Assembly: GCA_003482695.1 (NCBI GenBank)
Contig: DMYC01000145.1
Span: 1-5,994, forward strand
Source of the DNA: Clostridiales bacterium UBA8960
GTDB lineage: Bacteria > Bacillota > Clostridia > Peptostreptococcales > Acidaminobacteraceae
DNA length: 5,994 nt
Direction: 5' to 3'
Shown: piece by piece, positions 1 through 5,525 of the stretch
Layout of the letters: every line of letters starts with the position of its first letter
Numbering within the stretch: position 1 is the stretch's first letter
Program-made: the position numbers and the translations under genes
The notes under the pieces: generated by a model
What the model was told of the DNA's origin: nothing
Seen by the model: only the letters and a program-made list of their open reading frames with translations
Databases searched by the model: none

Positions 1-810
1 CTTCTTACTTAGCGATTCGTACAAGTTCTCATGCAGAATGACTTCTTTATGCGTGTTTACAAGCGACCTCATCGCCCTTAAAATTTCTCGCGCTTGGTCG
101 ATGGCCTTTTGAATCTCGTCCCCGGTCACTTCGGTTTCGATGGCACTTATTTTTGTCATTTCAAGCAACATGATCAGCCCGGTGAGTTCGTGTCCAATCG
201 TATCATGAAGATCTCGTGCAAACTGGGAACGTTCTTTTAGTCGCGTCAATTTGACGATTTCAATATTGGCTTGTTCGAGCGCGCTATTGGCTGTGATAAG
301 TGCATCGTTTTGCTTTACCAGCGCCAAATTGAGTCTCTGGACTTGGTCCCTTTCTTTAATATACGATACATACATAAAAAGCATCACAGTAAATAGTACA
401 AATAGAGAAATGATTAAGCCCATTTGTGTTGTGATCTGATAATTCAAACCATATGAAAGTGCGTTGAAGATTGTCAGTCCTATCCCAATATAGGTGATCG
501 TCACCAGTATGATGCTGCCGACAAAGGGCTGCCAAATAATCGCCTCGATCATAACCCAAAGATAAAGTGCTAAAACGATATAATTTATATTAAACTTAGA
601 ATAATACCCCATTGCATAGACAAAAGCCACATCGATGACCAGTGAAAAACCAAACCGCTTATGCGAAGGTCCTCTTACAAATCCAAGAACAATCAAAACA
701 GAGGACAATCCAATTAAAATCAAGCTTCTTGGTGCAGTCGCCGCTTCAAACAGAATCGCCAAAACGGATATGACTGCGATTGAAAATGCTCTGACAAAAT
801 TATATTTCAT
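1..810 (-). CDS. Sensor histidine kinase, HisKA_3 (LiaS/DesK/NarX-like) type, partial: C-terminus beyond left edge
   Basis: The frame is open from ATG at 810 to base 1 (270 codons, no stop), so the ATP-binding domain lies outside the window. Residues 1-150 contain five or six hydrophobic segments (about 10-27, 31-46, 54-70, 74-91, 97-114, 130-149) with only short loops, so there is no large extracellular sensor domain. A polar, probably coiled-coil linker (about 150-190) leads into a dimerisation/phosphoacceptor helix reading ERSQFARDLHDTIGHELT at 193-210. H202 is the expected phosphorylated histidine, and the R-D-L-H-D-x-x-G-H pattern is typical of HisKA_3 kinases that pair with LuxR/NarL-type response regulators. 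The start is supported by GAGG four bases upstream of the ATG. The gene follows the zinc-ribbon gene by 11 bp and is third in the operon. A response regulator would be expected next, off the edge. The stimulus is unknown; a membrane or lipid signal is inference from topology and neighbours. Confidence 0.9.
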   Translation of the reverse strand, partial: MKYNFVRAFSIAVISVLAILFEAATAPRSLILIGLSSVLIVLGFVRGPSHKRFGFSLVIDVAFVYAMGYYSKFNINYIVLALYLWVMIEAIIWQPFVGSIILVTITYIGIGLTIFNALSYGLNYQITTQMGLIISLFVLFTVMLFMYVSYIKERDQVQRLNLALVKQNDALITANSALEQANIEIVKLTRLKERSQFARDLHDTIGHELTGLIMLLEMTKISAIETEVTGDEIQKAIDQAREILRAMRSLVNTHKEVILHENLYESLSKK

Positions 811-821
811 AACCCCTCACA

Positions 822-1910
822 TTAGAAGTTTCCATTTGAAATCAATAAATACATAACGCCAATTATTATAACACCTGCAAGAATGGCGAGCCCGATTTTC
901 ACACCGCTCTTTGGAAAATCTCCCTCAACCTTTCCCGTTTGACCATTGATCATGAAATTATAGGTTTTTCCATTAAACTTATAACTTGAAATCCATACGG
1001 GACAAAGGATGTGTTTATACATCAAATCGTCATAATGGCTCTCGATTCTCAAAAACCGGACTTCATCCCCGCCGATTTCTCTTCGAACTTCCGCTTTGAG
1101 ATGATTGTCGATCACTTGCTTCCCAATGATCCACCCATCTTCTAGGGAAACACTATAGCGCTCTGCAAAAAATCCTGACAAAAAGTCGGGTTTGTACGTT
1201 ATAAGCGCATCTAAGTTAAAGTCATCAATTTTATCAAGAGTCTTCTGATCTACCTTGTTGGAAGCACTGATTAAAACATCGTCAAAAAATCGGTTGTAAT
1301 GTCCACTTACTGGCATCCAGCGCGTATGCCGCTCTTGATAAGTTTCCGTCTTTCCGTTGACTGTTCTCGTTTTTGTCACATAATAATAGTCGCCTCTTTC
1401 CGCAGTGTACCGATTGAACGTTTGCGTATCAAATGTCCAAAATGGGATATATGTCCCCAATATCCGATCATTTCTATGAGCCGTTTTAAGGGCGTTAGGC
1501 GCAAACCATCGCTTGCCAATCCAAGTCTTAAATCGCTCAAACGCACTTTTTTCATCGATGGAAAAAGGAATCAAGTAACCTGGGGGAATTGTTTTTTCTG
1601 GAGCATGCTCACTGACGTGGGATGAACCACAATAATTGCAAAATTGCGCTTTCGTATGACTCTCAAAAATTAATTCAGCGCCACAATTTTTGCACGTCAC
1701 AACTTTAATGTCGTCATCAGACCATGATCTCGCACCCTCTGCGAGAGCGTCGTTAAATGGGTTCTCGATGATTTCAGTCTCTCCAACTTCAATTTCTTTC
1801 GTGTTGTTGCAATATTGACACTTCAAAACGCCACTTGCTGGATCATAATCCATTTTACCGCCACAAGTTGGGCACATGTTGACTTTGGTTTTCATTCTCT
1901 CCTCCGACAT
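822..1910 (-). CDS. TFIIB-type zinc-ribbon protein with C-terminal membrane anchor (YdjG-like)
   Basis: A 362-residue protein. Two zinc ribbons lie at the N-terminus: C13-x2-C16 with C31-x2-C34, and C73-x2-C76 with C91-x2-C94. A soluble central region follows, with family-type motifs such as YIPFWTF (154-160) and CPVWISSYKFNGKTYNF (303-319). One hydrophobic helix at about 338-357 is followed by only five residues, so the protein looks tail-anchored with its bulk in the cytoplasm. Relatives are often mislabelled as replication or primosomal proteins because of the ribbons; nothing here resembles a helicase. The best analogue I know is B. subtilis YdjG, which works with the SPFH protein YdjI in recruiting PspA to the membrane. 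That analogy rests on domain layout and pairing, not on an alignment. The gene starts 10 bp after the SPFH gene. Two starts are plausible, 1910 and 1895, each with its own GGAGG. No enzymatic motif is visible. Confidence 0.85.
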   Translation of the reverse strand: MSEERMKTKVNMCPTCGGKMDYDPASGVLKCQYCNNTKEIEVGETEIIENPFNDALAEGARSWSDDDIKVVTCKNCGAELIFESHTKAQFCNYCGSSHVSEHAPEKTIPPGYLIPFSIDEKSAFERFKTWIGKRWFAPNALKTAHRNDRILGTYIPFWTFDTQTFNRYTAERGDYYYVTKTRTVNGKTETYQERHTRWMPVSGHYNRFFDDVLISASNKVDQKTLDKIDDFNLDALITYKPDFLSGFFAERYSVSLEDGWIIGKQVIDNHLKAEVRREIGGDEVRFLRIESHYDDLMYKHILCPVWISSYKFNGKTYNFMINGQTGKVEGDFPKSGVKIGLAILAGVIIIGVMYLLISNGNF

Positions 1911-1919
1911 GCACCCTCC
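1896..1919 (-). promoter_or_regulatory. Two overlapping ribosome-binding-site/start options for the zinc-ribbon gene
   Basis: GGAGG at 1919-1915 lies four bases before the ATG at 1910. A second GGAGG at 1905-1901 lies five bases before an in-frame ATG at 1895. The second site is made from the codons for residues 2-5 (SEER) of the longer form. The first zinc-ribbon cysteine is at residue 13 of the long form, so either start leaves the domain intact. I kept 1910 because it gives the usual tight operon spacing, but 1895 is equally well supported by the sequence. Confidence 0.55.
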
Positions 1920-1920
1920 A

Positions 1921-3051
1921 TTATTCGTTTAACGTAGAGCCACAATGTGGACAGAATTTAGGAGAGCCTTCAATTGACTCATTGCAATTTGGACACTGTT
2001 TTTCGATATCTTGTTTGCCGCCGCAATCAGGGCAGAACTTTGGATTTCCCTTTAAGACGACATGACAATGAACGCAAGTCTTGTTCATGCTATTGCCACA
2101 TTCTGGACAAAATTTGACACCTTCTTTCACTTCCGTTTTACAGTTCGGACATGGCACCGTTTTGGTTTCAGGCGTGCTCGGATTGTTCATGCCACTCATG
2201 GCACCTGTCATCATTTGGCCGATGCCCATACCTGCACCTACGCCGGCTCCCATGCTTGCCATTCCACCACCTTCATTTTTCGCAGCGTCTCTCATGGCTT
2301 CTGCAGCCTGATACTTCATGTATTGATTCAAATCGCCAAGTGCCCCCATTTGAGTGCGCTTGTCAATCGCTTGTTCTACTGATTCTGGCAATGAAATGTT
2401 CTCTATCGCAAAATCGGATATTTTTAAGCCGTAGATCGAAAACCGTTCATCGATTCTCGTTTGTGATAAGAGGCCAACTTCATCATATTGCGTGACCAGG
2501 TCGATCGCCGGTATCTTCGCTTCCCCTAATACATCAGAAACCGTTGAGATGATTAAACTCTTAAGATGCTCGTTGATCTGATCTACGGTATAGAACTTAT
2601 TCGACCCAAAAACTTCCTTTAAAAAGACCACAGGTTCACTTACTCTAAATGAATAAACGCCAAAACCGCGCAACCTTAAAATGCCAAACTCAGCATCACG
2701 CATCATGATCGGGTTTGTTGTGCCCCACTTTTGGTTGATGAACTGTTTTGTGTTTACAAAGTAGACATCTGTTTTAAAATGGTTTTCAAAAAGATATTTC
2801 CAATTGGACAGAGATGTCAAAATAGGCATCGTATCCGTGTGTAGTGTATACTTTCCAGGTTGATAAACATCTGCGATTTGGCCTTGGTAAACAAAAATTG
2901 CCACTTGTGAAGGTCTTACGACCAACTGTGCATTCTCTTTAATCTGTTGCTTATCGGTCATCGGAAACTTATAGACCATCGTATCCTGACGTTCATCTTC
3001 CCAATGTACAACTTCGATAAATTCACCTTTTAAAAATTTGAACAATCCCAT
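1921..3051 (-). CDS. SPFH/Band-7 domain protein with three C-terminal zinc ribbons (YdjI-like, 'virion core protein' family)
   Basis: A 376-residue protein. The N-terminus (MGLFKFLKGEFIEVVHWED) and an SPFH/Band-7 domain over about 40-235 match the stomatin/prohibitin-like family COG4260, whose members carry a C-terminal Zn ribbon and are often called virion core protein. There is no signal peptide or clear membrane helix. A Gly/Met-rich flexible linker (261-289) precedes three zinc ribbons with identical spacing: C301/C304-C315/C318, C326/C329-C340/C343 and C353/C356-C367/C370. SPFH proteins assemble into membrane-associated scaffolds; B. subtilis YdjI acts with YdjG in PspA localisation. A scaffold role in membrane-stress response here is inferred from that pairing. 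The frame is open further upstream to 3135, but ATG 3051 is chosen because GGAGG (3062-3058) lies six bases before it and the family-like N-terminus begins there. It is the first gene of the minus-strand operon. Confidence 0.9.
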   Translation of the reverse strand: MGLFKFLKGEFIEVVHWEDERQDTMVYKFPMTDKQQIKENAQLVVRPSQVAIFVYQGQIADVYQPGKYTLHTDTMPILTSLSNWKYLFENHFKTDVYFVNTKQFINQKWGTTNPIMMRDAEFGILRLRGFGVYSFRVSEPVVFLKEVFGSNKFYTVDQINEHLKSLIISTVSDVLGEAKIPAIDLVTQYDEVGLLSQTRIDERFSIYGLKISDFAIENISLPESVEQAIDKRTQMGALGDLNQYMKYQAAEAMRDAAKNEGGGMASMGAGVGAGMGIGQMMTGAMSGMNNPSTPETKTVPCPNCKTEVKEGVKFCPECGNSMNKTCVHCHVVLKGNPKFCPDCGGKQDIEKQCPNCNESIEGSPKFCPHCGSTLNE

Positions 3052-3057
3052 ATTCGA

Positions 3058-3062
3058 CCTCC
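3058..3062 (-). promoter_or_regulatory. Ribosome binding site fixing the SPFH gene start at 3051
   Basis: GGAGG on the minus strand with a six-base spacer (TCGAAT) to the ATG at 3051. The longer possible start at 3135 has no such site upstream, and its extra 28 residues would be encoded by AT-rich promoter-like DNA. Confidence 0.85.
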
Positions 3063-3082
3063 AATTGTGTTTTATACTCACT

Positions 3083-3091
3083 ATTCTATCA
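3083..3091 (-). promoter_or_regulatory. Candidate promoter (extended -10) for the minus-strand operon
   Basis: On the minus strand the bases TGATAGAAT (3091-3083) form an extended -10 element (TGN followed by TAGAAT, 5 of 6 to consensus), giving a leader of about 25 bases to the ATG at 3051. No good -35 is seen 16-18 bp upstream. A perfect TATAAT at 3109-3104 is an alternative -10, but it also lacks a well-spaced -35; TTGTTT lies 20 bp upstream. The region is so AT-rich that chance -10 matches are likely. Confidence 0.35.
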
Positions 3092-3103
3092 CTATAAAAA
3101 TTG

Positions 3104-3142
3104 ATTATAAAGAAATTATGCTTAATTATAAACAATTTATAA
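3104..3142. repeat. Tandem AT-rich repeats containing a perfect inverted repeat; candidate operator or UP element
   Basis: Two 16-base copies, ATTATAAAGAAATTAT (3104-3119) and ATTATAAACAATTTAT (3125-3140), match at 14 of 16 positions and start 21 bp apart, about two helical turns. The second copy lies within a perfect inverted repeat, TTATAAA-caa-TTTATAA (3126-3142). They lie between the divergent units, with the right copy seven bases upstream of the acpP -35 box. A regulator binding here could affect both units. Alternatively the stretch is simply an AT-rich UP element or chance similarity in low-complexity DNA. It does not match the FapR operator consensus I know. Confidence 0.4.
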
Positions 3143-3148
3143 AAGCCC

Positions 3149-3177
3149 TTGATTGCTTTCCTCGAATCGCATATACT
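3149..3177 (+). promoter_or_regulatory. Sigma-A-type promoter for acpP and the fab operon
   Basis: The -35 TTGATT (3149-3154; 4 of 6) and -10 TATACT (3172-3177; 5 of 6) are separated by exactly 17 bp. Transcription would begin near 3184, leaving a leader of about 74 bases before acpP. AT-rich DNA directly upstream could act as an UP element. It is the best-formed promoter seen in the window. Confidence 0.7.
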
Positions 3178-3207
3178 TTGATTGACTTATAAGGGTAACG
3201 CAAAAAC

Positions 3208-3219
3208 GACTTTCGAGTC
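3208..3219 (+). other. Small hairpin in the acpP leader
   Basis: GACT-TTCG-AGTC forms a four-base-pair stem with a UUCG loop in the transcript; two A-U pairs can be added beyond one mismatch. It lies about 25 bases before the ribosome binding site and does not cover it. It may stabilise the leader or be incidental. Confidence 0.25.
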
Positions 3220-3257
3220 ATTCGCACTTATACAATAATTTATTAGGAGGCAACAAC

Positions 3258-3488
3258 ATGAGTTTTGAAAAAGTAAAATCGATTTTAGTTGAAGAATTGG
3301 ATTTAGACGCAGATGAAGTAACATTAGAAAGCAAGATCAAAGAAGATCTTGGTGCTGACTCACTTGATATGGTTGATTTAATCATGTCGATTGAAGATGA
3401 GTTTGATGTGAAAGTCGCTGAAAGCGATGCATCATCGATCCAAACTGTTGGCGACATCGTCAACTACATCGAACAATATAACGCATAA
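3258..3488 (+). CDS. acpP: Acyl carrier protein
   Basis: A 76-residue acidic protein, the normal length for bacterial ACP. The motif GADSLDMVDL places the phosphopantetheine attachment site at S35, the residue modified by holo-ACP synthase. The helical pattern (SFEKVKSILVEELDLD at the start, DEFDVKVAESDASSIQTVGDIVNYIEQY at the end) is typical of the family. It carries the growing acyl chain as a thioester in cytoplasmic type II fatty acid synthesis and is the substrate carrier for the FabK, FabD and FabG encoded downstream. The start is fixed by AGGAGG (3245-3250), seven bases before the ATG. It is the first gene after the promoter and is separated from fabK by a 106-bp gap containing a terminator-like hairpin, which would allow it to be made in excess of the enzymes. 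Confidence 0.97.
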   Translation: MSFEKVKSILVEELDLDADEVTLESKIKEDLGADSLDMVDLIMSIEDEFDVKVAESDASSIQTVGDIVNYIEQYNA

Positions 3489-3519
3489 TCTTCATTTATA
3501 ATAAACATCCACTCACTTT

Positions 3520-3555
3520 GAAAATCCTCGGCATACGCCTTGGATTTTCTTTCTT
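3520..3555 (+). terminator. Rho-independent terminator or attenuator between acpP and fabK
   Basis: GAAAATCC (3520-3527) pairs fully with GGATTTTC (3542-3549). An inner GGC/GCC stem (3530-3532 with 3537-3539) with an ATAC loop lies across a 2x2 internal loop. The 3' arm runs into a T-rich tract (TTTTCTTTCTT, 3545-3555). Because fabK follows on the same strand with no strong promoter of its own visible, partial read-through is more likely than complete termination. The outer stem is A-U rich, consistent with a leaky terminator. Confidence 0.65.
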
Positions 3556-3594
3556 AAGAGGAAAAATAAACTTTTTATAAACTTTGGAGGCATT

Positions 3595-4545
3595 ATGACT
3601 AAAACAGCTCTCACCCAGATGCTAGATATACAGTATCCGATTATCCAAGGCGGTATGGCATGGATTTCAGATGCCGAACTCGCCGCAGCGGTTTCAAATG
3701 CAGGTGGTCTTGGCGTAATCGCAGGTGGCAATGCGGAGAGACATTTCGTAGAAGCTCAAGTTGACAAAATCAAAACACTGACCGATAAACCATATGCACT
3801 TAACGTCATGTTGTTAAGCCCTTTTGCAGATGATATTATAGAATTGGCGATCGATAAAAAAGTGCCTATCGTCATCACAGGTGCCGGTAGCCCTGGCAAA
3901 TATGTCGAACGACTGAAAGAAGCCGGAATCAAAATCATCCCCGTTGTTCCTTCAGTTGCCCTTGCAAGACGCATGGAAAGCTTAGGCGTTGACGCACTCA
4001 TCGCAGAGGGAACAGAAGCGGGTGGTCACATAGGCGAACTGACGACGATGGCACTTGTGCCTCAAGTGGTTGACGCTGTAAGCATCCCCGTCATTGCCGC
4101 TGGCGGCATAGCGGATGGCAGAGGTGCCGCGGCAGCATTCATGCTCGGCGCATGTGGCATTCAAGTCGGTACACGTTTTCTGGTTGCAACAGAGTGCAAT
4201 GTGCATAAGAATTATAAAGACATGGTTCTTGACGCGAAAGACACTTCTGCAGTGGTTTCTGGAAGACCTACTGGCCATCCCGTTAGAATACTTAAGAACA
4301 AACTTTACAGACAATATTGCGACCTTGAGAAAAAAGGTGCCTCTGTCGATGAACTTGAAGCATTAGGAGCCGGTTCCTTAAGAAGGGCTGTAGTGGATGG
4401 CGATGTCGTCTTCGGCTCAGTCACGGCTGGGCAAGTTGCTGGACTTATTAAGAAAGAGCAACCTGCTAAAGAAATCGTTGGTGAAATCTTTGATGAATGC
4501 GAAGCAATCATTGAAAAACAATATAGATGGTTATGTGATAAATAG
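3595..4545 (+). CDS. fabK: Enoyl-ACP reductase II (FMN-dependent)
   Basis: A 316-residue protein, the usual FabK length, of the nitronate monooxygenase/2-nitropropane dioxygenase-like TIM-barrel fold. It reduces trans-2-enoyl-ACP to acyl-ACP using NAD(P)H and FMN, the last step of each elongation cycle. Visible signatures are YPIIQGGMAWISDAELAAAVSNAGGLGVIAGGN (14-46), ITGAGSP (94-100), AEGTEAGGHIG (137-147) with H145 matching the conserved catalytic histidine of pneumococcal FabK, IPVIAAGGIADGRG (164-177) and GVQ/GTRF-type phosphate-binding residues (188-195). FabK enzymes are unrelated to FabI and insensitive to triclosan, so this organism may lack FabI dependence. The GGAGG at 3586-3590 is four bases before the ATG. 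The stop (4543-4545) abuts the fabD ribosome binding site. Confidence 0.95.
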   Translation: MTKTALTQMLDIQYPIIQGGMAWISDAELAAAVSNAGGLGVIAGGNAERHFVEAQVDKIKTLTDKPYALNVMLLSPFADDIIELAIDKKVPIVITGAGSPGKYVERLKEAGIKIIPVVPSVALARRMESLGVDALIAEGTEAGGHIGELTTMALVPQVVDAVSIPVIAAGGIADGRGAAAAFMLGACGIQVGTRFLVATECNVHKNYKDMVLDAKDTSAVVSGRPTGHPVRILKNKLYRQYCDLEKKGASVDELEALGAGSLRRAVVDGDVVFGSVTAGQVAGLIKKEQPAKEIVGEIFDECEAIIEKQYRWLCDK

Positions 4546-4550
4546 GGAGG
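4546..4550 (+). promoter_or_regulatory. Ribosome binding site fixing the fabD start at 4557
   Basis: GGAGG starts immediately after the fabK TAG stop and lies six bases before ATG 4557. An in-frame TTG at 4551 directly abuts this site and is too close to serve as a start, so the shorter form beginning MKFGYIFAGQGAQ is preferred; this is also the typical FabD N-terminus. Confidence 0.85.
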
Positions 4551-4556
4551 TTGATT

Positions 4557-5516
4557 ATGAAATTTGGATATATATTTGCAGGCCAAGGCGCTCAAAAACA
4601 AGGCATGGGAGAAGATTTTTATAAGCACTTCGAATCTTCAAGAGCTGTGTTCGATCAAGCAAATCTCGCACTCGGCTATGACCTTAAGCATTTGATTTTC
4701 AATGGCCCACAAGAATCGCTTAATGAAACTGAAAAAACTCAACCTGCCATATTAACGACCTCAGTAGCAATGCTCAAGGCATTCGAATCCTTAGTTAACG
4801 TAAAACCATCTGCTTGTGCAGGCTTATCGCTTGGCGAGTATTCAGCGCATGTCAGCTCAGGTTCAATGGTCTTTACAGATGCCGTTCAACTTGTTAAAAA
4901 ACGCGGCGCTTTCATGCAAGAAGCCGTTCCAATTGGCGTAGGTGGCATGAGCGCACTCATGGGTTTATCACCTGAAGAAGCAGAATCTATTGCGAGCCAA
5001 GCATCTGAATTTGGCATCGTCGAAGTTTGCAACTATAACGCACCAAATCAAATCGTCATCGGCGGTGAGCTTAAAGCGCTTGAAATGGCACATGAGTTTG
5101 CGAAAAACGCAGGTGCAAGACGCGTCATTCCACTACCTGTAAGCGCACCATTCCATACTTCTATGTTGAAGCCCGCTGAGGAACAACTTGCAGTTGAACT
5201 CGAAAAAATCACCTTCCATGAAATGAAGGTTCCCGTATTAACAAATGTAAATGGCCGTATCGTCTCAAGTGAAGATGAAATTGCATCCTACTTGGCAAAG
5301 CAAGTCACGAGTTCAGTCAGATGGATTGAATGCATCGAATCCATGAAGCACATGGGCATCGATACGATCATCGAGTTTGGTCCTGGCAACGCACTTTCCG
5401 CTTTTGTATCAAAAATTGACAAGACGCTCAAAGTGCTTTCAATCTACGATTTGGATTCACTTTATGATGTTGTCGACTTTATTAAAAAACAATCGTCACT
5501 CGAAGAAGCTATATAG
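4557..5516 (+). CDS. fabD: Malonyl-CoA:ACP transacylase
   Basis: A 319-residue protein with the full FabD fold and length. It moves the malonyl group from CoA to the ACP phosphopantetheine arm, supplying extender units for chain elongation in the cytoplasm. Key features are the N-terminal FAGQGAQ motif (7-13), the nucleophile elbow GLSLGEYSAH (89-98) with catalytic S91, R116 in KKRGAFMQ that contacts the malonyl carboxylate, NAPNQIVIGG (161-170), and catalytic H200 in PVSAPFH (194-200). The C-terminal EFGPGNALS (273-281) is also typical. No expected residue is missing. It sits between fabK and fabG with an 11-bp gap upstream and a 9-bp gap downstream. The ribosome binding sites touch or overlap the preceding stop codons, which suggests coupled translation. 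Confidence 0.97.
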   Translation: MKFGYIFAGQGAQKQGMGEDFYKHFESSRAVFDQANLALGYDLKHLIFNGPQESLNETEKTQPAILTTSVAMLKAFESLVNVKPSACAGLSLGEYSAHVSSGSMVFTDAVQLVKKRGAFMQEAVPIGVGGMSALMGLSPEEAESIASQASEFGIVEVCNYNAPNQIVIGGELKALEMAHEFAKNAGARRVIPLPVSAPFHTSMLKPAEEQLAVELEKITFHEMKVPVLTNVNGRIVSSEDEIASYLAKQVTSSVRWIECIESMKHMGIDTIIEFGPGNALSAFVSKIDKTLKVLSIYDLDSLYDVVDFIKKQSSLEEAI

Positions 5517-5525
5517 GAGGATTAC

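Noticed and set aside
356..559. Minus-strand ORF of 67 codons within the kinase gene in another frame
   Set aside because: The kinase frame is continuously open with clear membrane helices and a HisKA_3 motif; this ORF is an out-of-frame shadow.
1299..1625. Plus-strand ORF of 108 codons inside the zinc-ribbon gene
   Set aside because: It is fully contained opposite a well-supported gene, and its product shows no family motifs.
2062..2495. Three overlapping plus-strand ORFs opposite the SPFH gene, rich in Cys/His or Pro/Ala
   Set aside because: They mirror the Gly/Met-rich linker and zinc-ribbon codons of the real gene on the other strand and overlap one another in different frames.
3052..3135. 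N-terminal extension of the SPFH protein to a start at 3135
   Set aside because: No ribosome binding site precedes 3135, the extra residues look like translated AT-rich promoter DNA, and ATG 3051 has a well-placed GGAGG and a family-like N-terminus.
3175..3192. Possible FabT-like operator (ACTTTGATTGACTTATAA) over the acpP transcription start
   Set aside because: The left half TTTGATT resembles the FabT box, but the right half does not supply the expected ATCAAA, so there is no palindrome. A second ACTTTGA at 3515-3521 belongs to the terminator region and is equally one-sided.
3218..3463. Minus-strand ORF of 81 codons opposite acpP
   Set aside because: It lies antisense across an unmistakable acpP, is Ser-rich in the way typical of shadow frames, and has no recognisable domain.
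3576..3581. TATAAA as a -10 box for a separate fabK promoter
   Set aside because: No -35-like hexamer occurs 16-18 bp upstream (the sequence there is part of the terminator tail), and transcription would start almost at the ribosome binding site.
4305..4628. Minus-strand ORF of 107 codons across the fabK/fabD junction
   Set aside because: It spans two genuine genes on the opposite strand, has Ser/Pro-rich shadow composition and shows no domain.
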